From: Kistimonas sp964291485
GTDB lineage: Bacteria > Pseudomonadota > Gammaproteobacteria > Pseudomonadales > Endozoicomonadaceae
Reading direction: 5' to 3'
Length of the DNA: 64,000 nucleotides
Assembly (NCBI GenBank): GCA_964291485.2
Contig: OZ220224.1
Span: 248,001 to 312,000 of the forward strand
Shown here: piece after piece, positions 55,866-64,000 of the stretch
Numbering within the stretch: the first letter of the stretch is position 1
How the letters are laid out: the number at the start of each line of letters is the position of its first letter
The notes under the pieces: generated by a model
What the model saw: the letters and a program-made list of their open reading frames with translations, nothing else
What the model was told of the DNA's origin: nothing
Databases searched by the model: none
Program-made: the position numbers and the translations under genes

Positions 55866-56807
55866 TCAGGTGATTGGCTCTGCTTGTCGACGAGTGTTGT
55901 GCAGCACGGTATCGAACGACTGAATCTCTTCCATGCAATGATCCAATAGTTTTTCCAGGGCAAGTGGCATAAACCGTCGCGGCATGTACATGCCGTAGAT
56001 AGTACCTGCCGGTAGTCGCCAGTCAGGCAGCACCTCTACCAGTTCACCGCGACGGATGGCTTCATCACAGATCAGGCTGGGAACAGTGCCAATGCCGGCA
56101 TGTTCTTTCAAAGCCTCTCGGATGGCGGTGATGTTGTTGAATATCAGATTGCCCTGTGGGACGATCCCAACCTGTTCTTCTCCCCGCTGGAATTGCCAGG
56201 TCTGGTGTGTCTGGGCTGAACTGTTGCAGAGACAGTTATGCTGTGCCAGTTCAGCGGGGTGTTGAATAGGTGGGTGTTGTGCAAGGTAGGCAGGTGAAGC
56301 CAGCAGGCATATGGGGGAAGAAACCAGTTTCCGGCAAACAAGGTCAGGCTCTTGCCCCGGGTCGATGCGAATCGCTAGATCGATGCCTTCTTCGATGATA
56401 TCCACACGACGACTGGTCAGTTCTGCTTTAATGGTAACCTGTGGGTAACGCTTCAGAAACCGCGCTATCACGCGGGCGAGGAAGCGCTGGCCAAATTCAA
56501 TCGGCATCACCAGTCGTAAGTGTCCCGAGGGCTCTTCATGTACACGGCGCAGGGCCTGTTCCGCTTCTTCGAAGGCCTGCACTATCTGACGACAGCGTTC
56601 GTAGTGTTCAGCACCAATATCCGTCAGCATCAGGCGGCGGGTGCTGCGTTGTATTAACCGGACATCGAGGCGGTTTTCCATGGCCGTCAACTTACGGCTG
56701 ACAGTGGATTTCTGCATGGCCAGACGTTCAGCGGCGGCGGTCAGGCTACCGGCTTCCACGACTCGGACAAAAATCAGGGCTTCATTCAGATCGACAGGTT
56801 GTTGCAT
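55866..56807 (-). CDS. LysR-family transcriptional regulator
   Basis: 313 residues. N-terminal helix-turn-helix (ALIFVRVVEAGSLTAAAERLAMQKSTVSRKL, about 11-42), then the effector-binding domain. Divergently transcribed from the EmrAB-type pump, with a 168-base gap, so it most likely regulates it. Residues such as HEEPSGHLRLVMPIEFGQRFL and VDIIEEGIDLAIRI match the CrgA/DsdC-like LTTR group. Inducer unknown. Confidence 0.92.
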   Translation of the reverse strand: MQQPVDLNEALIFVRVVEAGSLTAAAERLAMQKSTVSRKLTAMENRLDVRLIQRSTRRLMLTDIGAEHYERCRQIVQAFEEAEQALRRVHEEPSGHLRLVMPIEFGQRFLARVIARFLKRYPQVTIKAELTSRRVDIIEEGIDLAIRIDPGQEPDLVCRKLVSSPICLLASPAYLAQHPPIQHPAELAQHNCLCNSSAQTHQTWQFQRGEEQVGIVPQGNLIFNNITAIREALKEHAGIGTVPSLICDEAIRRGELVEVLPDWRLPAGTIYGMYMPRRFMPLALEKLLDHCMEEIQSFDTVLHNTRRQAEPIT

Positions 56808-56975
56808 ACAGGAAACACAGTTTTGAGTTTCGGCATTCTAATCGCAGAAAAACAACAATGGTAGGATAGTCGCTACCCATTGATTCGCAGCCGCACTTTG
56901 CGTTTTGACACCTACTCCCCCAGGCGGCTGCGCTTTTTCTTCTCTCTTCAGGTTTCATCTCCGAGGCAAGACTGA

Positions 56976-58079
56976 ATGCGAAAAAACATCCGGTTATCGG
57001 TGGCTATTGTTTTGACGGTACTGGCTTTGCTCATCGGTGGCGGTTACTGGTGGCAGGTGGGCCAATACCAGGAATCGACCGATAACGCGTATGTGCAGTC
57101 AGACATCATTTATATCAGCGCAAAACAGAGTGGCTTCGCCCAAGCCGGCTGGATTCAGGATAACCAGTTCGTGCGTGAAGGCGAAGTGCTGGCCCGTATC
57201 GATGATACAGATTTTCAATTGGATCTGGCGGAAGCCAAGGCGGCGGTAGCCGCCGCGAGTGCTGGTATTGACCAGCTCGAAGCGCAGCGTTATCTGCAGG
57301 AGTCTGTGATCACCGCCGGTGAATCATCCGTTGCCGCGGCACAGGCCGAACGACAGTTGGCGGCCGCTGAGCTGAAACGGGCGCGGGAACTGCACCGTAA
57401 GAAGTTTGCCTCCCAGGATGATCTGGATAACGCCATCACTGACAATGAGCGCAAACGTGCCGTCCTGGCAGAAACCCAGGCGAAACTGGAGTCTTCCCGT
57501 CGGCAGCTGACCGTTCTGGATACGCAATTGCAGGAAGCAAAGGCAACACTGGCCCAGGCTAAGGCCCGTCAGGATCAGGCGCAACAGGCGCTCAGTGAAA
57601 CCATTGTCCGGGCACCGCGCGATGGCATTATCGGACAACGTCAGGTGAAGGATGGTCAGCTGATTAAGGCGGGGCAGGTGTTGTTTGGGCTGGTAGCTGC
57701 GGACACCGTCTGGGTCACCGCCAATTTCAAGGAAACCCAGATCGCTCACATGACCCGGGGACAACCGGTCTCCCTGGAAATTGATGCCTTCCCCGGCCAG
57801 CCGGTAACAGGCTACATCGACAGCCTGTGGCCTGCCAGTGGTGCGAAGTTCAGCCTGCTCCCCCCAGAGAATGCGACAGGGAATTTCACCAAGATTGTGC
57901 AGCGTATTCCAGTGAAGATTGCGATTCCTGCTGATCAGGTATTGGCAGGTAAGCTGCGGGCAGGGATGTCTGTCGTAGCTTCTCTCAATACTCAGGATAA
58001 GCCTGTAGCACTCAATGGAATGAAAGTTGTCCACAATAATGTTGCCCCTGTGGTAGAGCAGCATGTCGCAGGGTATTGA
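56976..58079 (+). CDS. EmrA-like membrane fusion protein
   Basis: 367 residues, GAGG site before the ATG. N-terminal helix (about 7-27, IRLSVAIVLTVLALLIGGGYWW), then barrel-sandwich (DNAYVQSDIIYISAKQSGF, lipoyl-like), a long alpha-helical hairpin (about 75-200, Ala/Gln-rich with 'LAQAKARQDQAQQAL') and the beta domain (IVRAPRDGIIGQRQVKDGQ). HlyD family: bridges the inner-membrane EmrB-type MFS partner to an outer-membrane channel. Overlaps the emrB-like gene by 17 bases, so translationally coupled. Confidence 0.9.
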   Translation: MRKNIRLSVAIVLTVLALLIGGGYWWQVGQYQESTDNAYVQSDIIYISAKQSGFAQAGWIQDNQFVREGEVLARIDDTDFQLDLAEAKAAVAAASAGIDQLEAQRYLQESVITAGESSVAAAQAERQLAAAELKRARELHRKKFASQDDLDNAITDNERKRAVLAETQAKLESSRRQLTVLDTQLQEAKATLAQAKARQDQAQQALSETIVRAPRDGIIGQRQVKDGQLIKAGQVLFGLVAADTVWVTANFKETQIAHMTRGQPVSLEIDAFPGQPVTGYIDSLWPASGAKFSLLPPENATGNFTKIVQRIPVKIAIPADQVLAGKLRAGMSVVASLNTQDKPVALNGMKVVHNNVAPVVEQHVAGY

Positions 58080-59598
58080 GCAAGCCAGCCGTCGTGACTG
58101 GATGGCCATTTATGGTGCTGCCCTCGGTGCGTTTATTGCCGTTTTGGATATCCAGATCATTAATGCCTCGCTGGCGGATATCCAGGGGGCATTGTCGGCG
58201 TCGGTAGAAGAGGGATCTTGGATATCCACAGCCTATATGATCGCGGAGATCGTGATGATTCCGCTCAGTGGCTGGCTGGTGCAGGTGCTGTCATTCCGGA
58301 CTTACATACGTTTTACCATTGTGCTGTTTGTCGCGGCATCAATGCTGTGTGGTCTGGCCTGGAGCCTGGAATCCATGATTTTGTTCCGGGTGTTGCAGGG
58401 GATCGGTGCAGCCCCGTTGATTCCGCTGGCCTTCAGTTTGGTACGGCTCCGTCTGCCGGCCTCTGATCAGGCGAAGGGAATGGCACTGTTTTCTTTTTCT
58501 GCGGTTTTCGCTCCTGCTATTGGCCCCAGTCTTGGTGGCTGGTTAACAGAGACGTTCAGTTGGCACCTTATTTTCTACATTAACCTGGTGCCTGGCATCA
58601 TCATGTTTCTCACGCTCAGTGCCAGTTTGGATAAAGAACCGATGCAGCTGAACAAGCTGCGTGAGGCGGACTGGCCTGGCATTTTTACCCTCTCGCTGGG
58701 GCTGGCGACGCTGGAATATTTCCTGGAAGAAGGTAACCGTAAAGACTGGTTTGGCTCCGACATTATTATCTGGACGGCGTTGATTGCGGCTGTCTCGCTG
58801 GTGGCCTTTACCTGGCTGCAATTGACCCGTGAACGTCAGTTGCTGAACCTGCGCCTGCTCGGACAAAGGCAGTTCCTGATGGCGACCTTAGCCAATATGG
58901 GGCTGGGACTGGGGATGTATGGCAGTGTCTATATCTTGCCGCTGTATTTGTCGCAGGTGCAGGGGTATAACTCTCTGCAGATCGGTGAAGTGCTGATGTG
59001 GGGCGGCATGCCGCAGCTGTTGCTGATCCCTATGGTGCCTCGGCTGATGAAGCAGATAAATCCGCGGATTATGGCAACGTTCGGGTTTGTCATGATGGCA
59101 TTCAGCATGTATCTGAACACCAATATGACGGGCGATTATGCCGGCGACCAATTCCGGATCAGTTTGCTGATCCGTGCACTGGGGCAGCCATTTATCATGA
59201 TTCCCCTGTCCATGCTGGCGATGAAGAAGATTTTGCCGAAGGATGTGCCGTCGGCCTCAAGCCTGTTCAATACATCGCGGAATCTCAGCGGCGCCATAGG
59301 TATTGCTTTGCTGGCAACAATCATTCAGCGACACACGACGTTGCATGCTGCCCGTCTCAGTGAAACCCTGCCGATGTATGGTGATCTGACCCAGCATCGG
59401 CTGGATACGCTGTCCGCTGCCATGCCACAACTGAGTTTTCCGCAGCAGGTGGGTTTGATTGCCCGACAGTTGACCGAGCAGGCGACTATCATGGCGTACA
59501 GCGATGCTTTCTATGTCGTGGCGATCGTATTAGTGCTTGGACTGGGTGCGACGATACTGACAAGCCAGCGAGGGACGTTACTGAAAACCGCAGGATGA
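58063..59598 (+). CDS. EmrB-like multidrug efflux MFS transporter (DHA2 family)
   Basis: 511 residues, 14 transmembrane helices. IDIQIINASLADIQGAL (motif D1-type VLDIQIINASL) and GAAPLIPLAFSLVRLRLP-containing helices are typical of DHA2; motif C-like GPSLGGWLTE (about 157). Drives proton-linked export together with the fusion protein. No outer-membrane factor gene is adjacent, so a TolC-type protein must be supplied elsewhere. Substrate unknown. Confidence 0.9.
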   Translation: MSQGIEQASRRDWMAIYGAALGAFIAVLDIQIINASLADIQGALSASVEEGSWISTAYMIAEIVMIPLSGWLVQVLSFRTYIRFTIVLFVAASMLCGLAWSLESMILFRVLQGIGAAPLIPLAFSLVRLRLPASDQAKGMALFSFSAVFAPAIGPSLGGWLTETFSWHLIFYINLVPGIIMFLTLSASLDKEPMQLNKLREADWPGIFTLSLGLATLEYFLEEGNRKDWFGSDIIIWTALIAAVSLVAFTWLQLTRERQLLNLRLLGQRQFLMATLANMGLGLGMYGSVYILPLYLSQVQGYNSLQIGEVLMWGGMPQLLLIPMVPRLMKQINPRIMATFGFVMMAFSMYLNTNMTGDYAGDQFRISLLIRALGQPFIMIPLSMLAMKKILPKDVPSASSLFNTSRNLSGAIGIALLATIIQRHTTLHAARLSETLPMYGDLTQHRLDTLSAAMPQLSFPQQVGLIARQLTEQATIMAYSDAFYVVAIVLVLGLGATILTSQRGTLLKTAG

Positions 59599-59612
59599 AA
59601 TGACCGGTCAAC

Positions 59613-59643
59613 AAATGCCCATAGACTATGTTTATGGGCATTT
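59613..59643 (+). terminator. Terminator of the EmrAB-type operon
   Basis: AAATGCCCATA and TATGGGCATTT form an 11-bp stem with a 9-base loop just after the efflux gene. Confidence 0.75.
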
Positions 59644-59664
59644 AACCTGTGGGATCCTGCTTGT

Positions 59665-61323
59665 ATGAAAGGTCTTATGATGGCCCAGCCGCTGCTTGTA
59701 ACGATGATCATGCGGCATGCCGAGACGGTGTACCCTTCCTCGGAAATTGTCTCTGTGACACAGGATCATGGCGTTCATCGTTACTGCTATCGGGATTGTT
59801 TCCGGCGGGTCCGGCAGCTGGCTAATGCGATGCAACGTCTTGGCATGAAAGAGGGTGACCGGATTGCCACCTTGGCCTGGACGGATTTTCGTCATTTTGA
59901 GATTTACTATGGGATTACCTGCTCCGGGGCGATTTGCCATACCGTGAATCCGCGTCTGTTTGAGAAGCAGATTCTTTATATTCTCAGTCATGCTGAAGAC
60001 CGCTGGATTTTTACTGACCCTCTCTTTGTTCCATTGCTGGAAAAACTGCAGCCTGATTTACCCGCTGTAGAAGGCTATGTGGTGCTGACCAGCCCGTCGT
60101 CCATGCCGGCCACATCGCTGAAAAATGCCATTGCCTATGAAACCCTGATTGCTGACGAGTCTGAGGACTTCGAGTGGCCGGATCTGGATGAAAATACTGC
60201 CAGTTCACTGTGTTATACCTCGGGTACAACCGGCAATCCCAAGGGGGTGCTTTACAGTCATCGTTCTACCCTGCTGCATTGTTTTATGGTGGCCATGTCC
60301 AACTGCCTGAACCTGTCGGACCATGATGTGGTGATGCCGGTTGTGCCAATGTTTCACGTCAATGCCTGGGGGATGCCGCATGCCGCGCCTATGCTGGGCG
60401 CCAAGCTGGTGTTGCCCGGACCAAAGATGGCAGACGGTGAAATGCTGCAGAAGCTGATTGTCACCGAACAGGTCACCTGCAGTACCGGGGTGCCCACCAT
60501 CTGGCTGGCTTTGCTCGATTATCTGGAAACCAGTGGCAAGCGTATTGATTGTCTGCAGGAGATCGGTGTGGGCGGCTCAGCCAGTCCAGCCAGCCTGTTT
60601 GAGCGTATGAAGAAATACGGCGTTTCTGTCAATCAGGGCTGGGGAATGACCGAGATGAGCCCGGTGGGCAGCTTCAACAGGGTCAGGGCAGCGGTTTGTG
60701 ATAAATCGCAGGCAGAACTCGACACGCTGGCGCTCAAACAGGGAACACCGCTGTTTGGTGTGCGAATGAAAATTGTCGATGAGCAGGGCAATGAACTGCC
60801 TCACGATGGACAACAGGTGGGGGAACTTTGCGTTCGGGCTCCGACTGTGTGTTCCCGGTATTACCTGGCAGAAACAACGACAGAGTCCCACGACCAGGAA
60901 GGTTGGTTTCGTACTGGCGATATTGCCACCATGGATACCGACGGTTACCTGATGATCACTGACCGGCGCAAGGATCTGATCAAATCGGGAGGGGAGTGGA
61001 TCTGTTCCATCGAGCTGGAGAACATTGCCATGAGTCAGCCAGACGTAACGGCAGCGGCGGTGATAGCGGTACCCCACGAACGCTGGAGCGAACGCCCTCT
61101 ACTCATTGCTACTGGCAAGGGGAAACAGGTGGACAAAGCGTCAATGGTATCCTGGTACCAGGGCAAGGTGGCGGACTGGTGGATTCCCGATGATATTGTG
61201 TGGGTAGAGGCTTTGCCCTATACGGCTACCGGAAAGATCAGCAAACTAACGCTAAGGGAACAGTTCTGTGACTATTTCAATCATCCGGGATCGCTGCATC
61301 CACAAGAGGAATCGGCTGGCTGA
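59665..61323 (+). CDS. AMP-forming acyl-CoA synthetase (AlkK/medium-long chain type)
   Basis: 552 residues as drawn from ATG 59665; ATG 59680 (MAQPLL...), with AAAGG 7 bases upstream, is an equally good start. Adenylate-forming fold: P-loop YTSGTTGNPKG (about 190), GWGMTEMSPVG, hinge region GWFRTGDIATMD and DRRKDLIKSGGEWI, and the catalytic Lys near ATGKISKLTLREQF. Activates a fatty acid to acyl-CoA. The 3' end overlaps queG, which is convergent. Confidence 0.9.
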   Translation: MKGLMMAQPLLVTMIMRHAETVYPSSEIVSVTQDHGVHRYCYRDCFRRVRQLANAMQRLGMKEGDRIATLAWTDFRHFEIYYGITCSGAICHTVNPRLFEKQILYILSHAEDRWIFTDPLFVPLLEKLQPDLPAVEGYVVLTSPSSMPATSLKNAIAYETLIADESEDFEWPDLDENTASSLCYTSGTTGNPKGVLYSHRSTLLHCFMVAMSNCLNLSDHDVVMPVVPMFHVNAWGMPHAAPMLGAKLVLPGPKMADGEMLQKLIVTEQVTCSTGVPTIWLALLDYLETSGKRIDCLQEIGVGGSASPASLFERMKKYGVSVNQGWGMTEMSPVGSFNRVRAAVCDKSQAELDTLALKQGTPLFGVRMKIVDEQGNELPHDGQQVGELCVRAPTVCSRYYLAETTTESHDQEGWFRTGDIATMDTDGYLMITDRRKDLIKSGGEWICSIELENIAMSQPDVTAAAVIAVPHERWSERPLLIATGKGKQVDKASMVSWYQGKVADWWIPDDIVWVEALPYTATGKISKLTLREQFCDYFNHPGSLHPQEESAG

Positions 61324-62368
61324 TGGGTGCATCAGTGTGCTGTGACAATGCCCACCGGACATGTTCTCGAATCAGCCCGGAAGGGTGCTCAAGCCGGGCT
61401 TCCAGGGCCGAGATGACTTTATCCGAACCCGGTGCATTGCCGAGCCCGACAGCCAGGTTGCGCAGCCATCCCTCAAACCCGGTACGGCGGATAGGGGAGC
61501 CTGCGGTGCGGTCCAGGAATTCTTCTTCTGTCCAGAGAAACAGATCAGCCAGATCGGTTGAATCCAGCTTGTGACGGGGTAGAAAATCCGTTTCTGTCGT
61601 GGGTTTGGCGAACTTGTTCCAGGGGCAGATCAGCTGGCAGTCATCACAACCGAAGACGCGGTTACCAATCGCTTTACGGAATTCAACTGGAATAGCACCT
61701 TTCAGCTCTATGGTGAGATAAGAGATACAGCGCCTGGCATCCAGCTGGTGAGGGCCGACAATGGCGTCTGTCGGGCAAACGTCCCGGCAGGCAAAGCAGC
61801 TGCCGCAGTGCGTGGTTTCCTGTGGTTTATCCACAGGCAACGGCAGATCGGTAAACAGTTCGCCCAGAAAGAACCAGGATCCTGCCTTGTGATTCATCAA
61901 CAGGGTGTTTTTGCCAATCCAGCCCAACCCTGCCTTCATGGCGATGGCTTTTTCCAGCACTGGGGCGCTGTCGACAAAAGCCCGGTAACCAAATTGACCC
62001 ACCTGCTCTTCAATACGGCTCGCCAGCTGTTGCAGGCGTTTACGGATCACTTTGTGGTAATCACGCCCCAGTGAGTAGCGGGAAATGTAGGCTTTACTGT
62101 TGTCTTTCAGAATGCGTATGGCGTCAGTATCTCCCGGCAGGTAATCCATCCGAACGCTGATGACACGCAGAGTGCCGGGTACCAGTTCTGCCGGTCGGGA
62201 ACGCTTGTTGCCGTGGTCTGCCATGTAGGTCATTTCACCGTGGAAATGACGGCCTAGCCAAGACTGCAGATACTGTTCGTGTTCGCCAAGGTCAACGTCC
62301 GTAATACCCACTGCCTGAAAGCCGAGTTCACGTCCCCACTGTTTGATGGCGTTGGCCAGGTCGAGCAT
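61277..62368 (-). CDS. queG: Epoxyqueuosine reductase
   Basis: 363 residues from the ATG at 62366-62368 (MLDLANAIKQWGREL); the longer upstream frame is low-complexity-like and not family sequence. Cobalamin- and 4Fe-4S-dependent last step of queuosine tRNA synthesis. The 4Fe-4S motifs are CGSCFACRDVCPTDAI and, in the second part, CDDCQLICPWN; DYHKVIRKRLQQLA and the GWIGKNTLL region are typical. E. coli QueG is 379. The gene overlaps the acyl-CoA synthetase by 47 bases at the 3' end. Confidence 0.93.
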   Translation of the reverse strand: MLDLANAIKQWGRELGFQAVGITDVDLGEHEQYLQSWLGRHFHGEMTYMADHGNKRSRPAELVPGTLRVISVRMDYLPGDTDAIRILKDNSKAYISRYSLGRDYHKVIRKRLQQLASRIEEQVGQFGYRAFVDSAPVLEKAIAMKAGLGWIGKNTLLMNHKAGSWFFLGELFTDLPLPVDKPQETTHCGSCFACRDVCPTDAIVGPHQLDARRCISYLTIELKGAIPVEFRKAIGNRVFGCDDCQLICPWNKFAKPTTETDFLPRHKLDSTDLADLFLWTEEEFLDRTAGSPIRRTGFEGWLRNLAVGLGNAPGSDKVISALEARLEHPSGLIREHVRWALSQHTDAPISQPIPLVDAAIPDD

Positions 62369-62726
62369 GTTTGGGGATGTTCTGGTTTGGGGGGCTGAAT
62401 TGGTCACGGAGTTTTGATAGCGGTAATGCAATGAAAGCGAAGGATATAGGGTAAGCGCTAAATGAGGGATTGAATAGCCGGAATATGCACTATCGGGTTT
62501 CACATTATTCGCGGATGAAATGCTGTTTTCGTTCTCAGACCTGATGGACGTCTGTGTTGCGGTGTTTTTGTATTCGAGAGGTTATGTTACACCGCTATTT
62601 TACGACATGCGTGACTCTACATTGTGTTTGAAATGTTCCTCACAAATCCCTTGGTTATTTCAGGGTGGGTAAATATGAAAATGACTATATTTCTCAATTC
62701 TTTTCAATGACAGGAATTATGGGTTA
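62369..62726. other. Intergenic region upstream of queG and the MFS gene
   Basis: About 358 bases between divergent genes. No gene was found. AGGA precedes the MFS start at 62727. The queG-proximal part could encode an N-terminal extension but shows no family match. Confidence 0.4.
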
Positions 62727-63986
62727 ATGCAAGGTGATTACCGCTACCCCATCATCGCCACGGCTGCGGGCGGTGCGATTGAAATGTACGATTTCTCTAT
62801 TTTCCTGTTTTTGTCGGATTACCTTTCCGCTGTTTTTCTGCCTTTGGCTAAACAAGGGGACTACCTTGCCGTGGGGGTGATGGTGACCGGTTATATCGCG
62901 CGTCCTCTGGGAGGCGTTATGTTCGGTTATTTTGGGGATTGTCTGGGCCGAAAAAGAACGTTTCTCTACTCACTCATGTTGATGTCAATGGCCACACTGG
63001 GTATTGCCCTGCTGCCGGATGCCAGCAGTCAGGGCATTGTGTCATACATTTGGCTCATGGCTTTCAGAGTACTGCAGGGGATCTCGGCGGGAGGAGAAAT
63101 ACCTCTTGGGTATGTCTTTGTTTCTGAGAACAGTAACCATCACAACAGAGGGGGTGTGGTGGCACAGTTTGCCGCAGGGTGCGAATTTGGCTATTTGCTA
63201 GGCTTTATGTGTAGTCATCTTTTGATATTGTTTTTATCGGATGCAGATATTATCGCCGGGGGATGGCGACTATTGTTTCTGTTTGGTGGGGCGATGGGGG
63301 GGATTGCCTACGCTATCCGGCTATGCACTATGGAATCCCGTGTTTTTCTTGATACACCTTGTTATTCCCGTAGAGCTAATTCTCCACCCATTGAAGTGCT
63401 GGTTCATTATTACCGGGAGGTATTGATAGGCATCGGTATCTCGTTGAAAGATGCCGGTGCATTAGTCTGCCTGCTATCCATTTATAAATTGTTCCCCTCT
63501 GCTGTTGGGTTGTCCGGACGTGAGTTCCTGTGCATTTTTGTGCTTGGCCTCTCGATTGGTATCCCGTTTATCATTATTGGAGGGAAATTGTCTGATCTGG
63601 TGGGGCGAAAATGGATCATCCATACCAGTGCATTGATGACATGTGTATTGAGTGGCTTAGGTTTATTCATTAATTTTTCACCACCTGGCATTGTTATTTG
63701 GTTGTTTGTTATTTCTATTGTGGTTTTTGCAGCGCTTGGGCGCGGTGTTTTTGGCCGAGTGATTCTGGACTCTTTCCCAACACATCTGCGATGCAGTGGT
63801 TTTGCGCTTGCCTATAATGTTGGCTTTGCACTCTTTACGGCATTCGGTATTTGGTTATCCGGCTTGTATGGGCAGAATTCATTGACATTGCCGCTGTGTT
63901 ATTTGCTCTGCTGCTCATTGGTTACCTTTTTTACCGCCAGTCGGATCGCTGAACGTCACACACTGACCATTTCTCATATACCTTGA
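62727..63986 (+). CDS. MFS transporter, metabolite:H+ symporter (MHS) family
   Basis: 419 residues, 12 transmembrane helices, complete within the window. N-terminal signature GGAIEMYDFSIFLFL (MHS 'G...E.YDF' motif), FGYFGDCLGRKRTFLYSLMLM (loop 2-3), RVLQGISAGGEIPLG (motif in helix 4) and GRKW in the second half (GGKLSDLVGRKWI). ProP/shikimate-type MHS transporters take up organic acids, osmolytes or sugars acids. Substrate unknown. AT-richer than queG. Confidence 0.88.
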   Translation: MQGDYRYPIIATAAGGAIEMYDFSIFLFLSDYLSAVFLPLAKQGDYLAVGVMVTGYIARPLGGVMFGYFGDCLGRKRTFLYSLMLMSMATLGIALLPDASSQGIVSYIWLMAFRVLQGISAGGEIPLGYVFVSENSNHHNRGGVVAQFAAGCEFGYLLGFMCSHLLILFLSDADIIAGGWRLLFLFGGAMGGIAYAIRLCTMESRVFLDTPCYSRRANSPPIEVLVHYYREVLIGIGISLKDAGALVCLLSIYKLFPSAVGLSGREFLCIFVLGLSIGIPFIIIGGKLSDLVGRKWIIHTSALMTCVLSGLGLFINFSPPGIVIWLFVISIVVFAALGRGVFGRVILDSFPTHLRCSGFALAYNVGFALFTAFGIWLSGLYGQNSLTLPLCYLLCCSLVTFFTASRIAERHTLTISHIP

Positions 63987-64000
63987 GTGGATGGATCGAC

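Overview
The window is a 64 kb chromosomal stretch of a gammaproteobacterium. The 16S rRNA gene is complete and reads as Oceanospirillales-like. The gene content (an oprH-phoP-phoQ operon, an rhdA-psd pair, a gadC-gadB pair, efp next to epmA, and orn next to rsgA) and AT-rich effector-like islands with an IS5-type element suggest an Endozoicomonas-type, host-associated marine bacterium. The class and rough order are well supported. The family is my inference from 16S impressions and gene content, without a database comparison.

Layout. 0.2-17.3 kb is mostly core sequence. It holds an OmpA/OprF-like porin, a frameshifted cupin gene, pyroglutamyl peptidase, a large secreted protein fusing a beta-helix to a diheme cytochrome, BrnQ, Cfa, a Gate-domain membrane protein, a giant MscK-type channel, an uncharacterised histidine-rich membrane protein, a radical SAM protein and the qmcA-nfeD pair. 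17.3-26.3 kb is an accessory region, AT-rich in its first 5.5 kb. It contains a secreted tyrosine-phosphatase-like protein, a long gene-free stretch, an effector-like gene (basic, NLS-like tail) split by an intact IS5-family element with a CTAG target duplication, a pilin/TadE-like small protein, a class V aminotransferase, a DoxX protein, a gene broken by one stop codon and a MerR regulator. 26.3-28.0 kb is efp-epmA, encoding EF-P and its lysylating enzyme. 28.0-33.7 kb is an rRNA operon (16S-23S-5S-5S) with tandem promoters, boxA, processing stems, no tRNA in the spacer and two divergent 5S genes. 33.8-44.6 kb has an SsuABC/TauABC-type ABC transporter, housekeeping enzymes, an rhdA-psd-psd-like cluster in which the second decarboxylase carries a lipoprotein signal, a frameshifted rsgA and orn. 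44.6-47.6 kb is oprH-phoP-phoQ behind a textbook PhoP box. 47.6-64 kb holds a BadF-type sugar kinase, an NSS transporter with a MetS-like small subunit, an SDR enzyme, an AT-rich orphan gene, the gadC-gadB acid-resistance pair, a LysR regulator divergent from an EmrAB-type pump, an acyl-CoA synthetase, QueG and an MHS-family transporter.

Four genes carry inactivating lesions: cupin -1 frameshift, IS-split effector-like gene, Trp-to-stop in a small gene, and rsgA -1 frameshift. The IS insertion is certainly real. The other three could be real decay or sequencing errors. The items most worth following are the IS-split NLS-bearing protein, the lipoprotein phosphatidylserine decarboxylase paralogue, the beta-helix/cytochrome fusion, the two covarying 5S genes, and the AT-rich orphan next to the gad genes. 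I saw no CRISPR array, no tRNA gene and no obvious prophage.
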